Source: Turritopsis dohrnii (taxonomy: Eukaryota > Cnidaria > Hydrozoa > Anthoathecata > Oceaniidae). Taken from it: a stretch of 64,000 nt of DNA. A program made the translations under genes and the position numbers. The notes under the pieces are model-generated. The model searched no databases. It saw nothing but the letters and a program-made list of their open reading frames with translations, and was not told the origin of the DNA. The stretch spans positions 163,733 to 227,732 of the forward strand of contig BQMF02000595.1 in the NCBI GenBank assembly GCA_027922465.2, in the 5' to 3' direction. Shown one piece after another: positions 1 through 11,291 of this stretch (within the stretch, counting starts at the first letter, position 1; every line of letters starts with the position of its first letter).

Positions 1-2
1 GT

Positions 3-728
3 TACGTCAGCCGACGAGGTATGCCTACCAAGATTTATTCCGACAATGCTTCGACATTCAAAAGTGAAGAGACCCAAGAGTTCATCAAATCATTACGTGA
101 CTTTGTTACAGATACTGGTGTTGCCTGGTCCTTTATCCCCCCTGCTACGCCCTGGTGGGGAGGGTTTTATGAACGTATGGTACAACTTGTTAAACGACTC
201 TTGAGGAAGGTACTCTTTAAAGCGAGAGTAGATCTTGATGAACTTGTTACCGTAGTGGCGGAAATCGAAAGTCTCCTCAACGATCGCCTGGTTGCAAATG
301 AACATTCGCAGTCACAGCTGGAAACGACAGTATTGACGCCAAACCACCTCATCTATGGACGCAGATTGAACGTTTTACAACAGGAAATAGTCACGAACAT
401 TCCGTCGAACATCGCTGAACTTATTCAACGCTTTTGGAACGAATTTTGGAACGAATTTCAGCACGAATACATAACAACCCTGAGAGAACAACACTCGTAC
501 ATTGCACGAAAGAACGGTGTTAGCGGTGTAAACGTTGGCGACGTAGTCCTCATCAAAGAGACTAAATTACCGAGGTTGCAATGGAAGATTGCCGTTGTTA
601 GAAACTTGAATCATTCAAAGGACGGTCTTGTTCGAAGTGTGGACTTAAAACTTACCTCGAACGGCAAGGTCATCGTGACCAGACGTGCCACAAAACTATT
701 ATGTCCCATCGAAAAGAATATTTCTTGA
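3..728 (+). CDS. BEL/Pao retrotransposon polyprotein, integrase C-terminal part (partial)
   Basis: The frame is already open at the left edge, so this is the 3' end of a longer pol gene and the first ATG at 21 is internal. It starts in the second half of an integrase core: YSDNAS around residue 7 holds the second catalytic aspartate, and PWWGGFYERMV holds the catalytic glutamate and the PWWGG motif typical of BEL/Pao. The C-terminal part has the GDVVLIK motif and basic stretch of the DUF5641-like domain that follows integrase in this superfamily. It ends 49 bp before a polypurine tract and an LTR-like sequence, which fits the usual order. It has no internal stop. Whether the rest of the element is intact cannot be seen. 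Confidence 0.88.
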   Translation, partial: YVSRRGMPTKIYSDNASTFKSEETQEFIKSLRDFVTDTGVAWSFIPPATPWWGGFYERMVQLVKRLLRKVLFKARVDLDELVTVVAEIESLLNDRLVANEHSQSQLETTVLTPNHLIYGRRLNVLQQEIVTNIPSNIAELIQRFWNEFWNEFQHEYITTLREQHSYIARKNGVSGVNVGDVVLIKETKLPRLQWKIAVVRNLNHSKDGLVRSVDLKLTSNGKVIVTRRATKLLCPIEKNIS

Positions 729-777
729 CCCATATTTTTCTAGGTTACTTTAGACTTGTCACTATTTAGAGGGGGAG

Positions 778-949
778 TGTGGAATGTATTTGCCGCCTCC
801 GCCGCCCGTAGGACGCCATTGTAGAATATAAGCGTGGTTTAAAAATATAATTTTTAGTTCACAATTATACAGTCCTCGTGGTCGGTCGTGTCTCCACCGT
901 TCCCACATCTTCCTCCTATATTTTAGTATTCGAAAAAGAATGTGTTGCA
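778..949 (+). repeat. Probable 3' LTR of the BEL/Pao element
   Basis: A polypurine run (agagggggag, about 768-777) follows the integrase stop. It is directly followed by sequence beginning TGTGGAATG and ending TGTTGCA, the TG...CA termini expected for an LTR. At 172 bp it is short for BEL/Pao. The 5' LTR is outside the window, so the boundaries are inferred. Confidence 0.6.
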
Positions 950-1029
950 AGTAAGGTTTATCTTATTTACTTTCACCACTTTTTCGTTAAAGAAGATGCA
1001 CTTTATGGTTTTGACTGCTTTACTTTTAG

Positions 1030-1742
1030 AATTAGATGAATTTGAAAAGAAGAAAGCAGGTATGCAACTTACGCATAATTACCTTTATATGTCCCCATTT
1101 GAACACCCTGAAGGAAGCTGAATGAGAATGAATTACTACGAAATTATGTGAATGTTTCTTCGTTAGTTTGATTCATAAATATTTTATTTTTTAGTAACGA
1201 AAAGGATGGTTAAACGGGCACAGCCCTTCCAAAAACCCCTTCTGGTAAGCTATCTAAGTAATAGCTAGATTATCTATATTTCTAATGTGCTTTTCATTCT
1301 TACGACTCCTTCCTTCATATGTTCTGGGTGTAGATACATACGCATATAAATTTTTAGATGTTGCTACAACAAGCAAATATTCGAATAGTGAGTTTTCATT
1401 ATGTTCAATCAATGTTCATGCATTATTGTATTGTATAACAATACTATTCCTTGAGCAGTGATCAGTACATATAAGTACGGTTATATTTTTTTTCAGATCT
1501 AATGGATGTGGATAGTGCAATAAGTAAGAGTGCAAATATTCTTATTTTTAATGAATGTATAATGTATGCATTCTTAAGACTCCTTTAACAGTTATCTTCC
1601 ATATGTTTTTAGATGTTGAAAAGCCTATCACGAGTAAGCCATTTTATTTGACAACACACATAGTTCATTTAAGTGTCTTCTTTAATCAGTCACGTGTATG
1701 ATATTTTTTCAGATCTGGATGTGGAGAGTAACTGTGGAAAAA
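1030..1742 (+). other. Cluster of four micro-exon-like blocks
   Basis: Four short blocks are each preceded by a pyrimidine-rich stretch ending in AG and followed by a GTAAG- or GTATG-type donor: 1030-1059 (30 nt), 1497-1523 (27 nt), 1613-1633 (21 nt) and 1713-1742 (30 nt). All are multiples of three and all stay open when read in phase 1. They encode similar acidic/serine peptides, such as DLMDVDSAIS and DLDVESNCGK. A fifth candidate at 1194-1243 is 50 nt and does not fit the phase. This could be part of a host gene interrupted by the Helitron just downstream, or chance. No start, stop or larger exon was found. Confidence 0.35.
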
Positions 1743-1756
1743 GTAAGATTTTATCG

Positions 1757-4093
1757 CGCTATACTAATCCGCAATCGTGCATCCCACTTTTATTTTAGAG
1801 GGTGATGGTTTTTTTTAAAATTTACGGTCGAAATCTTCTTAATCGTGGTCATATAGCGGTAGTTAGTCCATTCGCCAATGGGCTTATATGCCCAAATAAA
1901 AAGGCCGAAATGAAACCGTTTCCTACTGCATCAAAATGAGGGAACGGTGGCTTTGAACAAGGATCTTATATCATCGTTTTTATTGGCTAATAAAGGAAAA
2001 CTCTTGAAATGCGCTATTTTGATTGGCTGAAAAATTCATAGCAACGGAGTTTGTTAATAAGGTTCTTCATTTCTGCTGCTCCTTTGAAGAAGAAACGAGA
2101 AAGTTTTAATAATAAAACTTTTATTGTTGTACTTTTACTGTTATTGTATTGTATTGTATTGTATTGTAAGTGAGTTATCATTTGATTGGCTGACGATTTC
2201 CAAAAAGTTCGTTGCTTTCAAACGGTTTTCATTCTCGGTTGTCAATTTGACAAAGAAACACAGGTTTGTATATACGAAGAAGGTTTATTATTATAAAACA
2301 CGTTTTATAATCGTGCTTATTGCTAAACTGTTACTGTTGTTGTATTTTAGATCAATAAAAGAAAAATTAGCACATGCGTAAGTGAGTAAGATGTATTGGT
2401 GTCTTTTATTTATATGCATGTATTTAAATGTTTGTTTACAACATAAAATCACAGTGAAATGGTTTATGTCAGTGGAAACAAAGAAGAAATGCGAGTGGAA
2501 GAATGTATCCAGCACATTTTCAGGGTTACTTATTTCGTTTTAGTTATCAAATAATGTGGCTATACAGAAGAAGTGCAGTGAATGCAGAAAAAAATGATGT
2601 TTATTTACACGGTCGGTAACGAATGGTTTTAATTTTAAGTTTGTTTTGAAAAGAAACGAAAACGAGGGGGAGCGCAGTAAAAATTTGTTTTGAACTCGCG
2701 CCATTAGTTAGCAAAGAAGATTCATTTATTTACAGATCAATTAAAAATGGTTCTCATGACTGTGGAAATGGGAAACGTGTTATGCTGTCTTATCTCATCT
2801 CAACCATATCTGCTTTTTATTAAATTTCCCTGTATATTTTATTGACGATGTTTGGTGCTTTGTCTCTCTGCCTGTCTGTCATTTATGTCTTTTGCTTTTG
2901 TTTGTATGGTTGTTGCAGTAGTAGTGTAGATTGTAGCTGTTCTTCTCTGAAATCTTTTTCTTTTAGGTCAGAAAAGAAAAAGTTATATAAACCATTAAAG
3001 AAATGAAGCACATGGTTAAATTATGATGTTGTGAGGGTTAGTTAAGACAAGAATGGATAATGTATTTCAGAAATTCATTATTATTGCTGTAATGTGATAT
3101 GACTGTGCTACTAAGAAGCATTGCATTGCTGGATGGATTCTTATGTTTTGTCATGATTATGCATTATTTTGTGTTATGGTAATCGTTTACGTACTATGCC
3201 TGGGTATATAAGTTTGGCATTATGTTTTGATTTGTTACTTTTTATCTTTTCGGTATTAAATTATGGCTTTGATAGGGCATTTCATTGCATTGTTTCAATT
3301 ATTCTTTTATTTTGATGTTTGGTTGTGTATTCCACGTTAAAAGTCTTTATTTAGTTTAGCTCCAGTGTTGAGTGTTGAACCTGCATTAACTTATAGCATT
3401 GGTTGATTTTATAGACTTTCCAATCAAAAACCTTTACAAATTCTATCATTGAATTTGTGTTTTTAATTAATTAAAATGCGTACTTGAATTTCCTTTTTTT
3501 TGTTTATTTTTTTTTTATTATTATTATTTTCGGTATTACAATTGAAATATTATTCTTTTTTAGGCAATAATAAAAAAGCACAAAGAAATGAAACTCATGG
3601 TTTTAATCATGATGTTGATGGTTTTGGGAAGAACTAAATATATCATTTCAAAAATTCATTAATGGTTGCAGTCCAGTAGTAACTTTTGAACAAAAGAAAA
3701 AGTTGGAAGGTATCATTTTTGTAATATTATTCAATGTTTGGTTTTGTATGTCTGGGTAAACGGTTATGTGTTATATATTGCGTTTTTTTACATTAAAGTT
3801 ACTTCTCTTCTGCGTATGAATATATATTCTGAGCCATGTTGCTATTTGTTTCTGTTTTAAATTTTCTGAATGTAAGAAATGAATTAAAAAATTAATGCCT
3901 GAAAAGAAACTAAATTAAATTCTGCGACACAATGCATACTGAACATGGGTGGCGAGCGACGCCGCCTGGGATGTTTTTGAGTTGCGATTCTATGATTTAT
4001 TTTTTCGTCACGGGGTACGTACACGGGAATGGTGGATTTGACCTAATGTTTTCGAAGTTAAGTTCGGTAAAAAGTTTTTACCCGGGATACTAG
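1757..4093 (+). mobile_element. Helitron-like element, family A copy 1
   Basis: Copy of a dispersed family that recurs at 4094, 13000 and 43771. It begins near the shared block containing actaatccgcaatcgtgcat and ends with gggatactag, that is with CTAG at 4090-4093. It is non-autonomous: there is no Rep/helicase ORF, only AT-rich DNA with repeated short blocks. About 125 bp before its end is a GC-rich segment (about 3949-3970) nearly identical to the 3' hairpin of Helitron family B. The 5' end has diverged and no TC start is clear. It is joined directly to copy 2. Confidence 0.6.
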
Positions 4094-6351
4094 TCTACTT
4101 ATACTAATTCGCAATCGTGTGTAACACATTTAACTTAGAGAGTGTTTGTTTTTTTGTTTTTTTAATGGTCAAAATCTTCTTAATCGTGGTCATATAGCGG
4201 CAGTTCGACCACGCAAGACTTGATTTTCCGCGATTAGTATATGCTCCTCCGTTTTGTTATTTTTGGTTTGCGCAGTGGAAATCAGCCGAAAAACGTCTTT
4301 GGAGGAGTGCGAGCAATGCAATGTTAATCGTTCGAAATTTGTCAACGATCATTTTGTGAGCAAGAAACTTCGCGGAGAAGACGTGTTTCTTTTTGTATAC
4401 GAATATTTTAATTTTAATTTGATTTTTTTAGGCAGCAAATCGACGAAAGAACTGACGAAGAAACACAGGTTTGTATGCACGAAGGTATTGTTTTATTCGT
4501 TTTATTATCGGGTAGCAGGTGTAAGTGAGTTAGTTGTTTGTTTACAATGAAAAATCATATTTAGATATACAGAAGAAGTGCAGTGAAGTTTTTAAAAATT
4601 AGCTGCAGAAAGATCGAACGAACAAAAGGTATTATTGTAAAACTTTTATGCAGAAGAAGTGCAGTGAAGTTTTGAAAAATTGGCTGTGCAGAACGATAAG
4701 AGTTTTATTGTTTAATATTTTATATTAATAAAAGAACAGGTTTTTAAATGTTTGTTTACGTTTTAGTTATCAAATATCGCTATACAGAAGAAAGTGCAGT
4801 GGAGAAATGCGGTTTGATGTTTATTTACACAGTAAGGAATGGTTTTAATTTAGTTTTGAAAGATTAATTGATTTAGCTTTGAGTGGATGTCTCAGTTATT
4901 CTGTCGTTTAGTATGTGTATATGCTGCTGGATGAAAAGGAAGCCGAGAGAAATTTGTTTTGGTAACGCGCGCTATTATTACATTAAAAATGGTCCTACAG
5001 CTATGAATGTTTTTATTTCTCATGACGCTGTGGAAGTGGGGAATGTGTTTTGCTTTCTGATTGTATCTATAGTATCTAATTTATCTCGATGCTTGATGCT
5101 TTTGTCTGCCTGCCAAAAAGTACAAAATCTACTGGAAAATACAGAAAGTTTAGCAGTTTTTCCAAACGAAGAGAGCAGTTTTATGTATTTCACTTAAAAA
5201 AATGGTAGCGAAAGTGTGTTATAAATACCTATGTATGTTTGTGCTGGAAAGTAAATAAAGTATTAGTAATTTGTTTACAGGTATGAATATAGAAGTAAAG
5301 AGTTTAGAAGTGTTTGAAAATGTCTACAGAAGATGATCAATGCTGTTTAGTTTACTAACATGTGAATTGGCAGTGAAAGGTATCCCATTTTGTTTGAAGT
5401 TCAGCTAAAGTTAAAATAGTATAAATCTATTTAGTTATAACACAGTTGGTATGCTGGATAAATAAGAATAAAGGGTTGTTTAACTGTTGTGAATTAGCCA
5501 GATGAGATTTTAACTCAGATTGAATATATATATATATAAATTCTGTCATCACGTTTGTGTTTTTAATTATTATTCATAAGGTAGATGTGAATGGATTATG
5601 TATTCATTAGTTATTACTGTGCAATGAAATGTTTATGCATTATTTTGTGTTATGGTAATCGTTTACGTACCTGGGTATATAAGTTTGGCATGATTTTATG
5701 ATTTTATTTGTGACTTTTTATCTTCTGGGTAAATTTTTGTTTTAAGGATAAATGCGTAGTTGAATTTCACTTTTTGTTGTTGTTGTTTATTTCAATATTC
5801 TTATAGCATGATCAGGTTTTCGGTATTACAATTCAAGTATTAATTTTTTAGGTAATAATAAAAAAAGCATAAAGAAATGAAACTCATGGTTTTAATCATG
5901 ACGTTGATGGTTTTGGGAAGAACAGACTATATATCATTTCAAAAATTCATTAATGGTTGCTGTATAATGTAACTTCCACACGAAAGAAACACAGTTGGAA
6001 GGTATCAATTTGTTTTCGATTCACATTTTGTAATGTTATTCAATGTTTGGTTTCGTATGTCTGGGTAAACAGTTCTGTGTTTTGTATTGCCATTTTTTTA
6101 CATTAAAGTTACTTCTCTTCTGCGTATAAATATATTATTCTGAGCCATGTTGCTATTTGTTTCTGTTTTCAATCTTCTGAATGTAATAACAAATTAATGC
6201 CTGAAAAGAAACTTTTACACGAGTTAAATTCTGTGACACAACGCATACTGAACATGGGTGGCAAGTGACGCGTACGTACCACAGGAATGACAGATTTGAC
6301 CTAATGTTTTCAAAGTTAAGTTCGTTAAAAAGTTTTTACCCGGGATAGTAG
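4094..6351 (+). mobile_element. Helitron-like element, family A copy 2
   Basis: It starts TCTACTTATACTAATTCGC directly after the CTAG of copy 1 and ends gggatagtag followed by T, so its final CTAG has mutated to GTAG. It carries the same internal blocks as copies 1 and 4. These include the open stretch around 4254-4430 that is almost identical at 43940-44100; I do not regard that stretch as a gene because it is a repeat segment with no recognisable domain. It is non-autonomous. Confidence 0.65.
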
Positions 6352-6553
6352 TTCGTAAAATAATAATAAAACAATATATAAAAACAACAATAAAACAATA
6401 AGAATATTGATTAAATTCTACGCTGCAAGAAACAGGGTAGAATGAAAGTATATTTGCGGTAAACTATTAATTTTTATTGATTTATTTTAGAATTGACTTA
6501 TGTGGATTTCGCAGTTTACAGGGAAAGTAACCCATGCTCCCGAACTATGGTGG

Positions 6554-6577
6554 CATTTCGGGTCTGGTCCCGAAATG
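6554..6577. repeat. Short perfect hairpin
   Basis: Nine-base arms CATTTCGGG and CCCGAAATG are separated by six bases, in a GC-rich island (6540-6600) within AT-rich DNA. It lies about 80 bp upstream of the Helitron B start. No function is assigned; it may be the remnant of a terminal hairpin of another element. Confidence 0.5.
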
Positions 6578-6656
6578 GTGGTCGGGACCGGCCCGACTAT
6601 ATTTTTAATAAAAAAAATAACAATAGAAAAAATAAAAAATAAAATTTATTAAATAA

Positions 6657-7215
6657 TCTATATATTAATAGCCGATTCTCTGTTTGTCTGTTTGTTTGTC
6701 TGTCACGCAAAATGGTAGATTGAGTTGTGAGCGAAATTATTTCTTTTTTTGTGTGCGACGTGAGTTCGAAGCAAATACATTGCAACCCCAATCGAACGTG
6801 ACTTTTTTTGGCTGATGAACTAATAGGAATAACGTTTTGTTTTTATTATTATTGTTAGTTTTATATTCCACGTTGACTTGGCTTTGAAAACAATACATCA
6901 ACTAAATACAAAGAAACTAACTGATTAAACATTTTGGACAAAAAGCAGCAGTGGCAGAACGTGGCAGCATGTGCGCTTTACCAGTGTATCCTAACGTATC
7001 CTTGCCTTACTGCCTGGACGGGTGAACATTTTTTCGAGCAATCAAAATGTTTAAAAACCGATAGGTAAAAAAAGGGTATCATGAAACAAAATGTTTTTTT
7101 GCTTTTCTTTTAATAATTTAATTTCTTTTTATAAAGCTCTTCTGATCGAACGTTTTTTTATTCTCTTTATTCATTTAGCACGCGCCTTTTTTCTCTCCTC
7201 CCCTGTGAACTTTTT
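6657..7215 (+). mobile_element. Helitron family B, 5' part
   Basis: It begins TCTATATATTAATAGCCGAT preceded by A, the same 5' terminus as the minus-strand copies ending at 17671, 33212 and 34476, and stays similar to them for about 560 bp. Similarity stops near 7215, where MULE transposase-related sequence begins. No GC hairpin with CTAG was found downstream, so this copy is truncated, or interrupted or chimeric with the MULE. Confidence 0.65.
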
Positions 7216-7219
7216 AAGA

Positions 7220-8727
7220 AGAGAAGAAGTGGTTGAAAAGGAAAAAGTCTCAATATCTAAGAGATAAAATCAAGAATCGGAATCTTGATTCGACTGAATG
7301 GAAAAGAAAAATAGTTGTTATTATTGATCATTTCTTGACTCACAACCACGATGTTGGAAGGGTATAATTTAATTTTTTTCAAAAAATTCTTAAGGTCATC
7401 AGAATTTCCTACGATGTCTAAAATCAATTTTTATAGGCTGAAAATATATCGCAGAATATCGACAATCAAGTATCCCAAATGATTATGGAATACTGTAAGG
7501 ATGGGGTCAATAAAGTAAACGAAATGAAGCGTTTACTGAAGTTGTTTGTGAAGAGAGACATCTTTGGAGGTGAAAATCTACCAGACCCCACCAACAGACG
7601 GTACTTTCCAAGAACCGAGATAATAAGAAGCCATATGGTGGCATGCAATCGAAAATTGCGGTACTCTACAATTGACCAGGAATGTTTGGCAAAAAAAATT
7701 GAGTATTGGGAAAAAAATGATCCATCCGTTTCAATTTATTACCGACCGAAGGTAACCAAAGAAATAAGTAGCTATGGAAGTTTCCTATTTGTGTATCAGA
7801 GTGAATGGCAGAAGGAATTGATGATTCGTTATGGCCAAGAAATGATACTTCTTGATGCAACTTACAGGACAACGAGATATGTTCTGCCCTTATTTTTTTT
7901 AACTGTAAAGACAAATACAGATTATCAAGTTGTTGCTGCATTTATAGTGGAAAATGAAAGTAAGCAAGCAATCAAAGAAGCAATGGGAGTGATTAAAAAG
8001 TGGAATCCTTCATTTCAACTGCGTTATGCAATGACCGATTATTGTAATGAAGAAATTGAAGCTTTGGAAGAAGTCTTTCCTGGTAAGAATGCTCTACTTT
8101 TGACAGGAAATAGCTACATCCCAATCTATATACAATTTTAAAAACCTTAGATTGCAAAGTATTTATATGCGACTTTCATCGAGAGCAAACTTTGGATCGG
8201 TGGCTGAAAAGTTTAAAGCACAGTTGTGCCTCACGCCAAGGAGACATATTGCCTAAACTTCGACGAATTGCTAGAGCTCGCACAACATCAGATCTTGAAT
8301 CAGCTATGAAATCTTTTAAAAATAGTGAATTTTGAAGTGTCGCAGAGTTTCCAAAACTTGTAAAGTATCTTCAAGCATACTGGTTCCATATGCAAAAGGT
8401 ATTATAACGTACTTTCAAAAGAGACACGAGGTTTGGAAGAACAGTATTTCATCTTGTTGCTAGTCGGGGTTTTTTGCTTTCTTTTGCATTTGCTTACCCG
8501 GTAAGAGAGTATTGTTGAACTATATATTTCTGAATTCGATCGGTATGTTTATAGCGATGGTGTTGGGCTTACCGTCAAGACCGTTTACTTGTAAACTGCA
8601 ACACAAATAATGGCGTTGAGCGTCAAAACGAGTCATTTAAGTATAGCTACTTGAAGCGACACAAAAATTCTTCGTTAACTGGCATGGTTACGATATTGAT
8701 TGAAGAGTTCTTTACTGATAAATATGA
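7220..8727 (+). pseudogene. MULE-type transposase, decayed
   Basis: The longest open part is 7479-8141. It contains LLDATYRTTRYVLPLFFL, matching the block around the first catalytic aspartate of MULE transposases, followed by the conserved MTDYCNEEIEALEEVFPG segment. An apparent intron (acceptor near 7437) precedes it, and homologous upstream residues are readable from about 7230. After 8141 the reading resumes past another intron-like gap with CDFHREQTLDRW, typical of the same family. An in-frame stop follows near 8333, and the C-terminal block NNGVERQNESFKYSYL lies near 8610. The gene is broken by the stop and has no visible termini. In vertebrates and cnidarians related proteins are often labelled CaRF-like, from memory. 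Confidence 0.7.
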
Positions 8728-8865
8728 GGTTACTTTTTTGTCATCAAATGTACTACACAATTTTTGTTTATATGTTTTATTTTGACTTAAACGTTTATTA
8801 TAGTTACACTGAAGCTAACTTCAAAATGGATTCCAGAATACCGAAAGTATTCCCCACTGGTTCCG

Positions 8866-8867
<2 letters not shown>

Positions 8868-8924
<57 letters not shown>

Positions 8925-9642
8925 CAGTTAAAAACACATGTCTTCACGAATTTTCGAAAATATTCACGAAATTCACGAAAATATTTTAGTTAAAATAGTT
9001 TTTGTTTAACAGATTCATACTTTGGCCTCCACTTTCTCTAGTGTTGAAGCTCATTTAGGTATTGTATATATTACGGAGCGTGATTGCTCCGATGCATTAT
9101 AGGGAACCTATTTTGTCATTGGTCAGGTCCAGAGAGTTTACCTGGTAGACCATCTTATATTGAGTACCTCTATGTGTATTTATTTGTTTTCAAGTGTGTT
9201 TGTGTAAGGTTCATTTCCTCTCTCCTCTTACGAAGAATCGGGGTAGGTCGGAGTGACCATTCTGTATTACATCGTTCTGTAGCTTAAACTTTTTTTCGTT
9301 CTGTGTTTTTCTCGTTCTGTGTTTTCAAGTCTTTTTTAGAAATTACGTGCAATTCGTTCTTGAGTACTATTGTTTTATACAATCCTTTGCGCCGTCACAC
9401 TCTTGAGTCTTTTATATCATTTTAACTACACGCACATTCTTAACTTAATTGATCACGATCTTTATTCAAACCAAACCTCTTGTTAATTTTAATTTTTAAT
9501 TTTTTTTCTCTATATAAACGTTCAACAGTTGTATCATTTTTAACTTGATAAAGATATGTAAGATATCGAAAATTCGTGAAGACATGTGTTTTTAACTGTT
9601 CATATGTATATAATTCAAACACAACACACACACTGGACATTT

Positions 9643-9675
<33 letters not shown>
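8868..9675. mobile_element. Small inverted-repeat element between two TA microsatellites
   Basis: The segment starting tgaacagttaaaaacacatg at 8921 recurs in reverse complement at about 9567-9603, giving inverted arms of roughly 37 bp. (TA)n tracts flank both arms on the outside (about 8868-8920 and 9640-9673). The arrangement suggests a mariner-like miniature element inserted in a TA repeat. It has no coding potential. Confidence 0.5.
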
Positions 9676-9678
<3 letters not shown>

Positions 9679-9718
9679 AGATCAATCTAAATTACATTAG
9701 ATATTGACCGGTCGAAAC

Positions 9719-10657
9719 CTAACTGGCCGACCAAATACAAATTTGTTCATAATAGAGTCGTGAGAGGGCGTTAAGGTGCAATACTTCTGGTGTGATGCAT
9801 TCATTTATGATGACTGTGTTGTAAAGTGTTATTTGTCGACCTTGTTTCATTCTTTTGTTGTTGTTAAAGAGCAATCTTTTTGTAATGCTGGTGTCTGGTT
9901 TACGAATGGTGTGTGCAACATAGTTTCGCTGTTGTCTTTGTATGTGTTGAATGATACTTTCTGTTTTGCATTTTTGTAGGAGATCTTCATTCGTAAGTTC
10001 GTAACTGAACGATCCTTCTTTTCTGTGATATCCGCCTCTCACCATTTTTCTGATCATTGTATTGTACGTTGCGTTGATGTGGTTTACTTGTCGTTTTGTA
10101 AGGTTCCATGTTTGACAGCCATATGTCAAGCGACTACGTACAAGGACATTAAGAAGTTGCACACGAGTACTCAACATGATTTTCCGATTTAAAAGTTTCT
10201 GTCCAAGTTCGTAGAATTTGTTTAATGCGGAATCAACGCGAAGTTCGATTTCGGTATTCCCAGTCAATGGCTCGTCGAATTTTATTTGGCAGCCAAGATA
10301 TTTGAAAACTGATACATTATCTATTGAGATATCATTTATGGAAAGGATTGAAGATGGATAGTTCGAATTCAGGTATTGATGATTAAGAATCATTGATTTT
10401 GTTTTTGGTATGTTCAACTCGAGGTGAAATCTGCTTGGCGTTTCTGATAGAATGTTAAGACCACGTTGCATGTTTTTGGGGTCCTCGTAGACAAGCGCTA
10501 TATCATCTGCATAGCCAATCCAATCGATAACGTGCATACCAGACGAGATTCGGTTACGTGTTGTTGCTGTATGTGGAATATGGTAGTCGAGGTATAAATG
10601 CTTGATTTCTTTTGTCTTACATTCTTCTTCAAATTGACATGACATGACATAGTCCAT
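9719..10657 (-). pseudogene. Non-LTR retrotransposon reverse transcriptase, C-terminal fragment
   Basis: The 312-residue frame starts just before the catalytic GYADDIALV block (YADD motif, motif C). It continues through the KTKSM and KYLGCQI segments (motifs D/E, thumb) and the downstream RLTYGCQTWNLTKRQVNHI region common in RTE/craniata-like endonuclease-reverse transcriptases. The fingers, motifs A and B and the endonuclease are missing upstream, so this is a 5'-truncated LINE copy. An AT-rich stretch with (TA)n on the 9640-9700 side may be its 3' tail. Confidence 0.75.
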
Positions 10658-11291
10658 ATAAAGATTATATATATTTTTTTTATTTATTTTTATTTGACAT
10701 TTATTCGGGTTCCATTATACAAATGGTTCTTATCCCTATAATAACATAATAATAACAACAATAATAATAAAAAGTTGTTTAGAACAAAAATGATACAAGA
10801 AGCATGGAGATCTAGGTTTCAATAAGAGTTGTAGATTTTGGTTTTGTTAAATGGTCGTTGATAGATTGAATAGAGGAAAGGCATAGGCTGTAGTTATATA
10901 TTCGCGGAAGGTCTCCTTCAACTTTGAAAGACATCGTTAGAGATAAAACGTTGGCTGTGTTGAAATAAACAGCTCATTGAAACCGTAGCAGCCAGCACTT
11001 ATTGCATAATAAGGATTTTTTTTGATTTTTTTTTTTTATGAAATGTGATAACTATATATATATATACATAAAAAAAAAAATTCTATAATATAAAACCCAA
11101 GCATAGGAAGGCTCACTGTGGAGGCTCAGAGATTATCGTATGGTTCGATATGTCTAAACGAGATTTGGAAATAAGAAAATCATGGTAACTTGGTGAAGGT
11201 TGAAAAATATGGAAACTCGGACCCGCGCTGTATAGAGTTGGTTTAGCAGAAATTGAAATGAAAAAAGGAAATGCTTATACAATCGGAGAAC
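10658..11291. other. AT-rich gap with LINE-tail-like sequence
   Basis: No gene was recognised. It contains poly-A/T runs, (ATA) repeats and sequence resembling LINE 3' untranslated DNA on the minus strand (10670-10800), next to a decayed reverse transcriptase on each side. Confidence 0.4.

Noticed and set aside
1194..1243. Fifth micro-exon
   Set aside because: 50 nt, and it breaks the phase shared by the other four.
2124..2381. 85-residue open frame
   Set aside because: It lies within Helitron family A, has no known domain, and its start is the attgtattgtattg repeat.
4254..4550. 98-residue open frame repeated at 43940
   Set aside because: It is part of a non-autonomous repeat; the conservation reflects copy similarity, not a gene.
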